A program made the translations under genes and the position numbers. Below the pieces are notes generated by a model. That model saw nothing but the letters and a program-made list of their open reading frames with translations, did not search any database and was not told the DNA's origin. A DNA stretch of 64,000 nucleotides from Hofstenia miamia (taxonomy: Eukaryota; Xenacoelomorpha; Acoela): the NCBI GenBank assembly GCA_004352715.1, contig SCFE01000110.1:106983-170982 (forward strand), in the 5' to 3' direction. Shown here piece by piece: positions 36,708 through 49,288 of this stretch; the stretch's first letter is position 1, and the number at the start of each line of letters is the position of its first letter.

Positions 36708-37469
36708 CACTATTTACCTTCTGTTCATCAAATATTGGGATTGATATGGCCATACTTCCTGAGACTTGAGCAGATTGCGTCGTTCCCGCTCCACCATGAT
36801 GAATAATAACATTTACTTTAGGGAAAACTAGATTGTGTGGAACAACATCGACGAAATGCCATTTAGAATTCGCAGCATCATTGGATTCTGGTGGTATTTT
36901 GAATGTCGCATTTAAAAATATTACACAAAAATCTAATTTTAAAAGTGTGTTAAAAATGATATCTTTGATTTTATGTGCGTCGTCTGCATAATATTCTTCT
37001 AGCGAGAAACTACCAAAGCCAACATATACTAGAGTTTCGTTCGAACAAGATTCAATGAAATTTTTAGTTGGAACTGGAATTGTTCCTGCATCTAAAATCA
37101 TTGGACCTACATATTTCCACCATTCTGGCCGCTTAGAAATAACTGGGTATATTGTTGGTGAAAAAAGATAATAATTTGGTATTTCGTACTTTAGATTGCC
37201 ATAGAATAGTGTGTAAAAAGGTCTATGTGCAAGATTGTATGTAGATTGACAACTTTCAAAAGTTGAATGATAACCAAGTACTAATGCAAGCAAAATCGGC
37301 TGATAGCTCAGCCAATTTAAAAATGAAGGTTGTTTCTTGTCCGAGGGTGATGATACCATTGAGTGCTCGTTTGTCATTATAGTCACGTGAGTATACTTCA
37401 CAATTGCGTAGGGAATCTTCTTTATCATGGCGAATGCGTAACCAGATATTGTCATTGGTTCAGCGAATA
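36708..37469 (-). CDS. Glycosyltransferase gene D, exon 3
   Basis: 762 nt between ATTTAG and G|GTAAGA. It starts VFAEPMTISGYAFAM and contains WWKYVGPMILD, LVYVGFGSFSLEEYY, VIIHHGGAGTTQ and SIPIFDEQKVNS. The open frame continues into the intron to 36571 but the conserved donor ends the exon here. This is the donor-sugar-binding half of the GT-B fold. Confidence 0.9.
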
Positions 37470-39185
37470 CTAAATATTGTTTATTTGAATTAATAAAAAA
37501 CTTTATATGTGAAATACTTGGTTTGACAAGAGTTGTATGCAACATTTGAAAATTAATTAAACAAGAATTAAGAATTACGCATTAAGTAATTTAAAGGAAG
37601 CATACAACTTTGAAGATTTTGTTTTCTGAAATCTCAGATCAATGACATTAAATAGTCGTACACCACACTTATTCAAGGGAAAAGGGTATATATAAGAGAT
37701 GGTAATTGCATAGAAAATAGTTATAGCAACTGTTCAATGTAACATCCTTCGTATTCATTACATTGCGAAAACGAAACAAAAAAAATCGAGAATATTATTT
37801 ATAACTACAGTTAGAATCTGTACACAATCAACTCTTTTATTTTTTTAAATTCTTCAATACTCATTGTCTGAGAAGTTCTTTTAACAAGTGACTTCAAGAG
37901 CCCCACGGGATGAAGTCATCATGGTTTTGGGTTGGGGAACTAGCTGATCAGGACACATGACCACGTCTGCCAATCAATAGACTGGCTAAATTGGCATTTA
38001 AATGAATTCGTACCGCTTTTTCAAGGTGTGATAATTATCACGAATTATAACTCGTCATCCTGCTGAAACAGTATTCGATTGCTTTCTTCAGAAGGGAAGT
38101 CATTTATTAGGAGCATCAAATAAATGTGAATAAATCGTACAAATGCATTATCGTCTGGTGACTTAAGTATAGTACGCGTCGTTTGCGCCACCCTATATAT
38201 ATTGCAGTGTTACGAAACAATAGAAATTGTGGCAAACGGTGCAGGGATTCCTATTAGTTGTCATTCTAGTCCTAATCTATATTTGCCATTCCAATTATGG
38301 AATTGCAATATTTAAAAAAAGTCATGAAATTTAAGAGAACATGGTGCATAAACTCCAACATGTTGAATTCGCATTGTTGCTGTTAGATTATGCTTCAAAT
38401 GGATAAAATAACTTATAAAGTTCTAAATTTCTCATTCTAATCTTTTTTATCAACATCGGTTTGAATAACGTATCATTTCTTCATTAATACCTGCTTTATA
38501 AAAATCTCATGTCTAAGGCCACGAAAATGTTATGTATGTATGTATATATATATAGACACATAGATATAGATACATCGATATAAGCAAAAACCTATCTTAG
38601 AATACATGTTTTCGTTGGGATAATCTTTCCCGTAAAATTAGAGTACATTTTGCCGGATTTATTCATTATAATTGTTAATGAAATCCTGGAGCACTATATA
38701 TCAACCGCATCACTATACTATAAGAAGGATACATAATAAGCTTCCATTTCAAGGTGGTTATAGGCAGCATAGAGAAATCTCCTGTAAAGTTCTTTAAAAT
38801 TGAAAAAGATATTATCAACCATATGTTATTGAATAAGCCTATATATATATATATGTTATTTTATGTTAGCACACATAGAATATATAGAATATCTATACTT
38901 TTAAATTTGAAAATGAATCTGATTTTTAAACATTCGGTTAAAACCGGTTAATTTATGAAGATATCCGGGCCGGTTAAATTATATTGAGACGCACAGCAGC
39001 ACTAATATATATATATATATATATAAATAATCCATAGAGCCATAGAGGTAGGAAATCGTTGAAGGCCTAAATTTGACAATCAAAATAGAATTCAAGGTAG
39101 TAAGTAGTTTTTTTCGGATTTGATAAACTAAATAGACTACAAATATTGATCTACACCTGAAGATAATCAGTATAGGAACACTTAC
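37470..39185 (-). other. Intron 2 of gene D
   Basis: 1.7-kb GT-AG intron. GCGCCACCCTATA near 38190-38203 resembles the inner-to-outer end of a mariner-type terminal repeat (reverse complement TATAGGGTGGCGC). (TA)n lies near 38545 and 39006. Confidence 0.6.
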
Positions 39186-39444
39186 CCAAAAAATTAGCGT
39201 CTTTCAACCTTTCGTCTGCTAACATTAGTTTAAGTATACGAAGATTTTCATGTTTGAAAAAGTCTATAAAATTTAATAATTGTGAAACAGGATTTCTAAA
39301 TCGATTTGAAGCTCCGATTATTTTCTCGCAAGGTTTCTCTTCGTCAGGTACCCAAAGCACATCTTCATCAGTAAACTCCAACGTTTCTTTCATAACATGT
39401 TGATAGATTTTTCTGCCTGATATAATAATTGAATGGCCATTTTT
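39186..39444 (-). CDS. Glycosyltransferase gene D, exon 2
   Basis: 259 nt after TTTAG. It starts KNGHSIIISGRKIYQHVM, reads through LEFTDEDVLWVPDEE, and ends LKDANFLG with the last G in phase 1 before GTAAGT. It is the reference frame that exposes the deletion in gene C. Confidence 0.9.
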
Positions 39445-39879
39445 CTAAATATTGAAATTATTATTTGTGATTTAAAGATAATCAGGACTGCTTGGCGTGA
39501 ACTATTTCTACAGTGTATAGCTTTCCAATAAATTCTGTAAATTATGCGATTGACATTAACGAATATTTAGCGATTAATGATGAACCATTTTAGAAATACA
39601 AAATCTCTCAAAGACCATTCCGAAAAGAAACCATGAGAATATTCTTGTAGTGATGACAGAACTTGAAAAATCTCTCTCTTGATATTTTACTAGTAAATGT
39701 GTAAAATATTTGCTACATAAAGCTTCATAAAAATGTAAGCAATAATTTAATACAAATAATTGAACTTGTAAAACCGTAAATACATGAATTCCTAAATTTG
39801 ACATTACTTGCAAAATAATAGCATTTAAATACATATATATATATATATATATATATATGAGGTAAGTGCTTGCATTTCN

Positions 39880-40459
39880 GTTAATGTAAATAGTAATATT
39901 TACTTACGATGGCAAAAACGCCTTTGTTGCATTTGTTACTACATGATAGGAAATGAATTGAGTGCGCGCCAAACGGGAGGAAAATCCCTACACCTATCCA
40001 TAACCTAACTGCATTACAACAATCGAGCGCGATACCCATTAACTGCTCCTTCACTGCTAGCACTACGATTGTTGCACACAGAAAACCGTTTAGCTGCGCA
40101 TAAAGTATTAATTAATCAAACCGCAATAATCAATGAAAATATAACGAGGTTAATGTTCATCATATTCACAGCTCGTGGTTTTCTATTTATACAAAATTTA
40201 CTAAAACATATTTACCGATTAAATGCTGCTAAACAAGTACCAGTCGCCTTATTTCAATTTTGGTTTTCCCACGGTTTAAATTTCTGCGTACCGCGTGGCT
40301 TTGCAGAACTGTGTGCAGGCGTATCGTCCACACGTAATTTTGTCAAACCATTTTGGCGACTACTACTTGCCGAAATTAAACTATCAAAATTAATAAATGC
40401 ATTTTCCAAGAATTAACATAAATCATCGATAGAGTTTTGAGTGTTCTTTCTTGGATGAT
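39880..40459. repeat. Interspersed repeat between two (TA)n runs
   Basis: ~580 bp, more G+C-rich than its surroundings, bounded by (TA)n at 39837-39858 and ~40459-40478. Its part 40239-40459 recurs inverted at 9563-9783. A plus-strand frame (40069-40416) spans it, but no domain is recognised. Confidence 0.7.
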
Positions 40460-40929
40460 ATATATATATATATATATAGTATATACTAAGAGATTGTATA
40501 GAAGAAATGAATAATTGTATTTTTGTAAATTATATTTTTGACTTTGATATATTGCATTGAAATATATTCAAATGTATAATACAATTACGATTTTCTTAAG
40601 ATCCTAAACTATAGCTATGTCAAACTTTGAAATATCATAACCCAAGAACTCTTAAGTAAGTTTATATGCATTTTTGCATGTATGATACTGTATTATAACT
40701 ATAGCTATGTAATATTTTAAAAATGAATTTTTTGTTAAATGATGCTATTTGTATGTATGCCCTCAGATGTGCATTTTTAACGTAAATTATCAGGGTTTTT
40801 CAGCACAATTCCTTATAAATTTGGCCTATTTGATGTAAATCAGGGCTGCAAATTGGTGGGGTTGGGTCACATTTCTTGCAAAATTTTTGTACTCGGTTTC
40901 GTCAAGACATTTTGACCCATTTACAGACC

Positions 40930-41300
40930 TGATCTAAATTATTCAACTGTTTTACAAAAGCAGCAATACAAGCAACAGCAATCGCAGTGTCATCTACGTA
41001 CAGTTGAGAGGATGAGTTGAGGACAGATTGAGGGAGGTCGTTGATAGCGACGAGGAGGAAGTTAGTGAGGGTAGAATGACCATAAAAATTACCATTCTTG
41101 GGGAAGGAGATGAGGTGGCAAGGCGCTGAAAGAGGATTGACAGCCGAATAAGAATAGCTATTTGACTATGACGTTACTTGAGAAGAGGGAGGCTGATTAA
41201 ATTTTAACAGCGGAGAGATCCAAGATGTTTTCAAGATAGGCGAAAACGCTTAGATTAGCAAATGTCCGAGAAGAGATGCTTCAAATGAATATAAAGAATT
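40930..41300 (-). pseudogene. LINE reverse transcriptase relic
   Basis: The minus strand shows GHSTLTNFLLVAINDLPQS, then SSSQLYVDDTAIAVA, the latter matching the (F/Y)xDD catalytic motif of reverse transcriptases. It then shows FVKQLNNLDQVC. Stops occur upstream. Only a fragment remains. Confidence 0.6.
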
Positions 41301-41341
41301 GAGAGAATTTTGTGAATTACAAAAAATGGGACATCATCAGG

Positions 41342-41370
<29 letters not shown>
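41342..41370. repeat. (TA)n microsatellite
   Basis: About 14 uninterrupted TA units in intron 1 of gene D. Confidence 0.9.
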
Positions 41371-41373
<3 letters not shown>

Positions 41374-43332
41374 TCATATATAAATGTTTTCCAAATAGGT
41401 GTATTTATATTTAGTCACTTAATATATATTCATAGTACAAGGTGCATAGTAAAAAGGTGGAGTTTCGGTTGAAAACTTAACTATTTATTTTATTGTCACA
41501 AAAGTAAACAATTTATTTACTTCCTTATTATGATTATAATGTCCAAAATGATTACCATGTGCTAAGTCAAGAACATTTTGTTTAGTGGGTTAATCGACTT
41601 TTGTAGTTAAATCTGTGCCCACCTTAAGCTTCTTTCCAGATTCCGGCTAATCTTAAAAATTTGCACAACTTTTTCATACTGCCTTTTAGAATTGTTCCTG
41701 AAAAATATTTGCAAAATTTCTGTACATTTGCCAAGACCTCATGTTGGATGCTCCTGTTTAAATAACACAATTACACCTCTCTGAAAAACACTTAATTGAG
41801 ACATTATATGTATGTGGAGAAACAAAGGCAACACTAATTTATGAAAATATTCTCGTACTACGGCCATTGGAGTAATCTGTGACTTTTATCTTAATGTTTG
41901 CAATTCTTATAACCAATTAAAACATAGCAAATAGCAATTCTGAATTTGGAAATTCCATTATTGGAATTTTTATTGAAAAATCATTATTAGAAATTCCAAA
42001 TTTTTTCTGGGTGTCCTGTAGTATCGAAAAGTGATATTTGAAATAGTAACGATTGCAAGCAATATAACAAAAAGGCAAAGTGTGAACATATTTAGTAAAT
42101 TTTTCTAAGCTTACACTATTATTATGACAATATTTTTATAGATAAATATAAATATTATGCCCAGCAAATCCCCACAACAAGGTCATAAGAATAAAAATCG
42201 ATTTAAAAATATAAGATACATGCAATAAATGCAAATAATTAAATCATCTTTTTGAACAACGAACATGTTAATTTCCCTAACTACATTTTAATTACACTTC
42301 AATCATTAAATCTTAAAAGAATATAATTATCAGTTACCATAGTATGTTTGATTATAAGCAAATACCAAAGATCAATTTTAAGTAAATAAAACTTATGGAA
42401 AAATAGTAATAAATATACATTTGATGCAAGTGCATTAAAATGCCTTATTTATTATGATCACAATAGGTATACAAATTTGCAAGAATCGGAATAATTTTAC
42501 ATTCAAAAATAATGTAATTTTGCAAAAATCTGTTTTTGAAATTTGGACTTAATACTAAGCATTCAGTAATTGATATTTTGAAGGTCTATGGAATTCTTGA
42601 AACAATTATTTGGAAATTATCCTTTATATATACATAAATAGTGTATATATTATACACTAATGTATAAAAATAAGTAAGGTAATCTAAAAGTTGAATATCT
42701 AATAAGATTACCAAAATCATCAAGAAACAAAATCTTTCAATGAATTTGTACCTTGTGCACTACATTTATGCATTTTAATGTGATAAATAACGTAAATCGT
42801 AAATGTCATTGACAAGAATGGCAAAGTTCAATTCCCTGAAATGGGTAACAAATGTTAGAAATGTGGAGGATATTTGCTAATTGTGTATTTTCATTATAGT
42901 TGATCAAAGGTTTAAAAATCACTAATGTGTATTGACCAACTATTTAATTGTTACTTTGATTAGGATATCGTTTTATAAACTATTTTTACGTAGATTTTTC
43001 TGTTGAAGTTCAAACAAAAAATATGTTTTATGGTTTACGTAACATTCATGATATTCAATCTGAAAATCTACTCATCTCATTAACAAAATGTTCAAAAACA
43101 AATAAGAGTTAATTTACATAGTCAGTTAAAACAAGTCAGTTAGCATTATTTCTGATATTCACCCAGCAATTAAACGCTTTTCCATCAAACCCAGAGTTTG
43201 ATGAAATCGTTCAACGTTCTATTATGATGCAACCGAAGATCATTTTAAAAAAGCTCGAGATGTCTAGTAAGTAGTGTATGTATCTTCAAATTCATATTTA
43301 CCCCAGACTGTTGAAAGCATTCAATCATTATA

Positions 43333-43602
43333 TCAAGTTAAGTTTAAAAACATAATAAAGTATGTTATTGTTATCCATGCTCTCTTGTGACCACGTTCTA
43401 TCAGACTTTCAAATCTTATATTTTTTAACAATTTCCAAAAATCAGGTTTGACAAACACATCCTTTTTAACTATTGTTTCCGAACGCTTAGGAAAAAGTTC
43501 ATGCAGTCTATAAAATGGTGCACTATTTTCAAAGGACTTCACTAAGGTTTTTGCATAGCCCAAGCATGATGTGTAAGGATTGTAATTGGACACTACTATC
43601 AA
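43333..43602 (-). CDS. Possible exon or pseudogene fragment, unrecognised
   Basis: 89-codon open frame with coding-like composition: SNYNPYTSCLGYAKTLVKSF, PFYRLHELFPKRSET and DFWKLLKNIRFESL. No family is recognised and no splice sites are certain. It abuts the duplicated block that starts at 43598. It could be a fragment of a transposon or a nested gene. Confidence 0.25.
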   Translation of the reverse strand: MIVVSNYNPYTSCLGYAKTLVKSFENSAPFYRLHELFPKRSETIVKKDVFVKPDFWKLLKNIRFESLIERGHKRAWITITYFIMFLNLT

Positions 43603-44028
43603 TTATAGCGTAATGATGAATATTCAATATAATATCACGAACGCAATTATGTTGTGTACATCCCATTTTGTATGCCAGAAAGATTAAAAAATCATTTTAA
43701 AATCTGCTCAAATTCGCCAATTGAATTTTGCACTTGGTTATAGTGTATCAATGTGAAACAATATTGCCTTAAAACTAATTATTGAGCATCTCAGTTGTCG
43801 GGNNNNNNNNNNNNNNNNNNNNNATCAATTATAGCGTAATGATGAATATTCAATATAATATCACGAACGCAATTATGTTGTGTACATCCCATTTTGTATG
43901 CCAGAAAGATTAAAAAATCATTTTAAAATCTGCTCAAATTCGCCAATTGAATTTTGCACTTGGTTATAGTGTATCAATGTGAAACAATATTGCCTTAAAA
44001 CTAATTATTGAGCATCTCAGTTGTCGGG
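43598..44028. repeat. 205-bp direct duplication around a 21-N gap
   Basis: 43598-43802 and 43824-44028 are identical by eye and flank the Ns at 43803-43823. This is an overlap that the assembler failed to merge. Confidence 0.85.
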
Positions 44029-44174
44029 CACAGGTTTTTCTTGACTGTGTGTGCTTAGTGTGCACCTGTCCTGAAGTGCTCCACGCCCAGAAGAGTGTGA
44101 TGCATCTCACATTTGTCATTCACCCAGAAGAAATGGAAGTCAAGGAACAACATGTTGCAGTAGTTCCCTGCTCA

Positions 44175-44290
44175 CATATCAGATGTCAACCTAAAGTGCC
44201 CTTTCTCAATGTCATCAGGTGTGATAATCTTTGTGTCATTTCTGGATTCTTCCCCCATCAAATGGTCACGAGAATTGATTTCATCTGCAA
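44175..44290 (-). CDS. Possible terminal exon, unrecognised
   Basis: On the minus strand, after TTATTGCAG, the frame reads DEINSRDHLMGEESRND, then TPDDIEKGHFRLTSDM before TGA. It is hydrophilic and acidic. The peptide is too short to assign. Confidence 0.25.
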
Positions 44291-47257
44291 TAATTTATTT
44301 TTAATTAAGTATTTTCTTAAATGAAACTTTTGAAAATCTGCTTTAACAACCACCACCAAGAAAGAAAGACTGGTTTTATAGTATAAAATTGCATCTTTAT
44401 TCGAATTTGTTAATACATGTATAACATGCATGTATTAGAAGGTGGCTAAGTGTTTTTTTTCATTACATACATCTATACATAGGTCCAACGTCTTATAACA
44501 TATATACGTAATTTTTATGTGCGTGTAAATTTATTTACAATTTATACATAAATTGTAATTTTTGAAGAATTAAAAATTTGAGGAAATCCTTTCGAATTTG
44601 AAATTTTGTTATTACAGTTAAATGATTTAAAAACATAACAATAAAAAATTTAGATTCAAACATAACATTAAAATATTGAATAAAATGGTTAACATCACTA
44701 ACAATGCTTCTCATTTCTCATCAATGGCTAAGTTGTGATAGAGCTATATTGATCAATTATGCATGTTAAACCCGTACCTCTTTAAAAATAATGATGAATA
44801 CCTTTGCCAACAGATGTTATATATTTAGACAGGGCACAGGGTATGTCATAAAAGCTTGCATAATTTTCATTAATTTTGTACCTGTAGTAGTTTAATGCAA
44901 AGAAAATATTATATATTATTGTTTGCAAAATAGTAGAAATTATACACTAGAAAAAATTCTTCATCTATGTGATTACTAAGATGGTACAAAGGTGCTTAGT
45001 ATCAAACTCTCTCAACAAACAAATTTGTATAAATCATTGCTTTTGAGGTATGTTTTCAGTTTTTAGTAAGCATAATTGTATCCTTTATATGTATGAAACA
45101 TCTTTTGCACCAGGGTTTACAATAAGGATGCACAAAAACACAAACACACAGAAGGATATTTGTAGCCTCATATAATGTAAACGTCTATTTAACCTATTAA
45201 TCACAAAATCACGAAAACATTCAGCTATTACATGCAGTTAGGAAACTAACTATCGTTGGACTAAAATGCGAACTACCGAGATAGAACACACTCACGTTAC
45301 GACGTCGGTTTGACGTCATAAATGCGTAATTGCGGCGATCATTAATATTTGAGTCGAATTTTTGCGTAAATTGTTCAAATTTAGAAAGTACTTCGTGCAA
45401 GCATTTTATGGTCTAAACGTATTTCGCAACTTACGATTATCAATTTAGCGTTGTAATCACAAATATAACACAATTATCAAAAATGCTATGTATTTACTAC
45501 AATAGCATTTATTATAATGACAACAACTATAGTTTATGCTTATGTTCAAGTCAATATATGTAATTTTATAAAGTTGCAGAAGAATGTTCACATGTTTGTT
45601 GTAAGTGCTTCCAAATTTCAATGTACAAATGGAAATAATTCTGTTTCCTTAATAATTTTATTTTTGTGTCGTTTTAGTAGCATTTGATATTGGCAATGAC
45701 GATGCCATTTTGGTATTGCATTAATGTCGTTTTGACGGCTTTGGGCTTACTGGGTACTGGTAGCATTTGACAGCATTACCACAAACATTATATACGAATG
45801 CTTGTCCGGAACTTTCGAATGCCACTATGTAACGAGTGAAAACTAATTATCATAGGACAGCATGATGCAACAACAGACTTGTGCCAAAGTCCCATCCTCC
45901 AGTTTTCACAATTGGAAGACTGTTCAAAGGTAATGTTCAGTTACCAATCAACCTTTAATATTTACAGTAATGCAGAGACTACTGAACTTTTCGCTAATTC
46001 TAAACTGCATAATATGAATTATCCACAAAATCACAGATGGACTTAATCAGATTAATGCTTAACAACAACTAGCCAACTTGGTCTGTCAAATGCTCCATAC
46101 CATTCTCAACCTGGACAATCCCCTATTGTTCTATCATCAGATGCGCTCTCTGATGCTCAGCGTTCTGTTGTTGTGGAGCAGGTTTCATCTTTAATAAAGT
46201 CTAGATATGGACCAGAATTTTTTTAAGGATATTCATGAATTATTTTAGATAAAAAATAATGGTTAACAGATTAATTCATTCATACGTATTGTAAATCAAT
46301 CCTGTGCTCTATGCATCCTCCTCGGATACGCTCATCTATTTCAGCAACTTCAATCCAGTTTCTAAAAGAAATTGCGCATTATACTCACCGCTACTAATTA
46401 AAGATGATCTTCTAATATTATAGCTGCTATGAACACTCATTTTCTTGTTTTCCACATCTATTCCTTCTCTACAGTTTTCCTTGAATAAAGATTGAAGTCA
46501 ACACTTCAATTATTGTTCAAGAACAGATAACAAGTTCTTGGCAATGTAGTTTTTGTTTGGCCCACTATGTCAATATAATGTTTTTCATCGTCTATGATGC
46601 TCAGTTCTTACAGATCTGGCTGGTTCCTCCGTTTTACATGGCTTTGTCTTCTCGTTTTTTTTTAAAATCTACTGAATTTTATTGGGTTGCCACTTCTTAT
46701 TATGATTTAAGGATAAACTTTTCGGACATTGTGGCTTTCTCCTTCGAATCTTCAAGATCTCATATCTTTCAAAAGAAGCCATTATGCTTATTTTGCCGCA
46801 TACAAACGAAAGATTGGTGATACTATCATATCTGAAATTTATGGTTTACCTTATCTAGTTGCTATTACATTTACTGTGATCACTAAAAAGCCTTTTTCGA
46901 TCGTCTGGGTATCATCAGAAGATAAATTGCAGATTACTCAAGTAGGCTGCATTCCTAAGAATTCCTTCAACTAAAATTTATTTGATGAACTTTTATTTCG
47001 TTTTTCTTTGGATTTCACATATATATCTGACAGCATTTGTATTAATATTTTTGTACTTCTATGACTATACTAAGGTGCTCACTATTGAAAAATAAAATAA
47101 ATATACTCTATTTGTAAAGTTCAGCAAATTGATGTTGACTGTAAGATAAAAAAATTAAATATTTGCCATTTTATCATTTGATCATTGCCCTCCCCTACAC
47201 TTTTTTTGCATTGATGGCTTCATGGCCTTTCTTTTTTAGAGTTAGCCTTGACTGTAT

Positions 47258-47290
47258 ATATATATATATATAATATATATATATATATAA
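47258..47290. repeat. (TA)n microsatellite, interrupted
   Basis: Two TA runs separated by one irregular base pair, close to the 3' side of gene D exon 1. Confidence 0.85.
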
Positions 47291-47625
47291 AATTGTGCAA
47301 AATATTATTTGGCGAGATTAGTCAATAATGATGGAGTTGACGCAAGAAGCTATGTTGTAATTACTGTATTTATATGTATTTAATATATTCAAATACTACT
47401 CCGTTAACCTATTCTAAAGGTGTGCGATATGCAGTATCTAGTTTGAACGGTATCGTTTGTAACTATTTCTTCTGCAGGACAAAAGATCTGTGTAGTATAA
47501 TATGGAAGAAATGAGCAACTTCCACAAATTCTGCTTACGTGCTCAGCACAATTGAAAACATTAACATATTTAAGCTAATAATGTTGATTAAAGAACTCAA
47601 AATTATAATTGATGCATTAAAATAC

Positions 47626-47862
47626 CTTAAATTCTCTTGCAATTAATGAGATTGGCTGAAAATCACCTCTTGTTCCTGTAACAAGAAAAACGACTTTCAG
47701 TTGCTCGTTTTGCTTTGGTAAATTAATGTCCAAACTTTCCCATGGACGAGAAGGAAATTTGATGTCGGTGTCCAACTGATATGCGTACCAGGTGATGCAT
47801 GAAATAAGGAATAACAACGCTGCAAAGGTTGTAAGCAAAACTCGAAGGATTAATTTATACAT
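47626..47862 (-). CDS. Glycosyltransferase gene D, exon 1
   Basis: 79 codons starting MYKLILRVLLTTFAALLFL. Hydrophobic anchor residues ~6-27 are followed by YAYQLDTDIKF, PWESLDINLP and the VVFLVTGTRGDFQP core. The donor is AAG|GTATTT. Alternative upstream methionines exist in frame to 47913, but the chosen start aligns with the paralogues. Confidence 0.9.
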
Positions 47863-49252
47863 TTTGATTTTAATGGTTTTGTTTACATTGTCAATATTTA
47901 AGTTGAGAAACAAGACATGAATATATAATTAATAGAAAAATTTATAATAATTGTCCATTAATATTAATCAAAATTTTGGTTTTTGACTAAACTATTCAGT
48001 GCCATCAGGGTGTATTCAGCATCATAGTAAATATAATTACAACTGAATTCCATTTTTTACTTGTTTAATGAAATGATCAATTCACTATATTGAACAGCTC
48101 TAGTATAATATTTAGTGAATAAAAATGGGAATATTATATTTATATATATAAACTACAGGTTAGATTAAACTACATATTGCTTGGATATATAAGAAATAAG
48201 TCTATTATTTTTAAAATATTACATAAATTGTTCTAAAAAGAAGTATCATCAACATTGTGAAAGGAATTCATGAGCTTGACTAAAATCTGTAGTGGAACTT
48301 CAATACTTTGCTTGTCTTTTGAACAGCACCAAACTCCCAATGTAAAATATTGGACAACTGCTGATGCACCGACTAAGTTAATTTTCCACTCATGTCTTAA
48401 GTGAAAGCAGAAGCGCTATATATCACAAAAATTATTAATTATTACTGTAATAGTTTAGTTAGGTAAAAAATTTTATCATTACTAATATTAAAAGCAAGTC
48501 ATTTACAAATTACATAATAAATACTTGAATTGTCAAAAATGTTTAAGGTTTTTCTCATAAACGTGTATAGATGTGCAAATTAAAAAATACAAATGCCATT
48601 TGAATGTAGCTGGTAAATTTATGCACTAACCAGCTTCTTGATGGTTGAACAATGCTAATCAGACTAGCACAAATCCACTGATAATTTAATAATCACACGA
48701 TCCAGGCAAGACAGTAGCAGCAAGGGAAACAATACTATGAAATTCTTCTTAATGCTGATGTGCCTTCCAACTGAAATAAAACTGCCTCTTCAATGTCCTA
48801 GATCTGAATACAAACAAGAAAATAGAAAAAGCAGCTATGATTACATGTCCCGGTTCTAATTAGCATTTTCTTCAGCGTAAGTCCTACTAATCTTGCAGAC
48901 GAAATATAGGCTGTAGACTAGCATTCACCACCATCTAATGTAACCAACATAGGAGTAACCATAGAAATTCATAACGTAAGATATAAAAATAGAAGACATA
49001 GCAAACAAAAATGGAGAAATGTATTACATAGAAGCTCTAAAAAAGTTTTTTTTCCGATTTAATAAGAATAGTTTACTAAGCCAAATAGGAGTATTTACTG
49101 AACATTAATATCATTTTACATAACATTTAAGTTCTCTTAGCTTTGTTTGCAATTATATGTTGAATTTTCTTTCTATCTTATATAGTAAAATAGCTATTTG
49201 TACAAGTAAATTAAGTATACATTTACTTCATTTTGAATTGCTACAAAATCCG

Positions 49253-49283
<31 letters not shown>
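47863..49283. other. Upstream flank of gene D
   Basis: A+T-rich. No promoter motif could be assigned with confidence. It ends in the (TA)n run at ~49257-49283 that hosts the Tc1 insertion. Confidence 0.5.

Positions 49284-49288
<5 letters not shown>

Larger units (their letters stand above)
39445..47625 (-). other. Intron 1 of gene D, with repeats and relics
   Basis: 8.2-kb intron. It contains the interspersed repeat at 39880-40459, a LINE reverse-transcriptase relic (40930-41300), a 205-bp duplication around a 21-N gap (43598-44028), and two possible unrecognised exons at 43333-43602 and 44175-44290. 45000-47600 has only medium-length frames with no recognised product. Confidence 0.55.
36023..47862 (-). 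other. Glycosyltransferase gene D, complete four-exon locus (484 aa)
   Basis: Gene span on the minus strand. Exon 1 is 47626-47862, exon 2 is 39186-39444, exon 3 is 36708-37469 and exon 4 is 36023-36219. Introns are 8181, 1716 and 488 bp, all GT-AG, with phases 0, 1, 1. The joined frame is 1455 nt, that is 484 residues plus stop. The product is a predicted single-anchor GT-B glycosyltransferase related to sterol 3-beta-glucosyltransferases, based on GTRGDFQP, GFGSFS and HHGGAGTT. AATAAA lies at 35936-35941 (minus), about 80 nt after the stop, as a possible poly(A) signal. The long first intron holds a LINE relic and a repeat shared with 9563-9783. This is the best intact copy. The acceptor substrate cannot be told from sequence. 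Confidence 0.88.

Noticed and set aside
46557-46974. Two overlapping frames of 81-87 codons
   Set aside because: No recognisable motif and in different frames. They may be remains of an element but cannot be supported as a gene.
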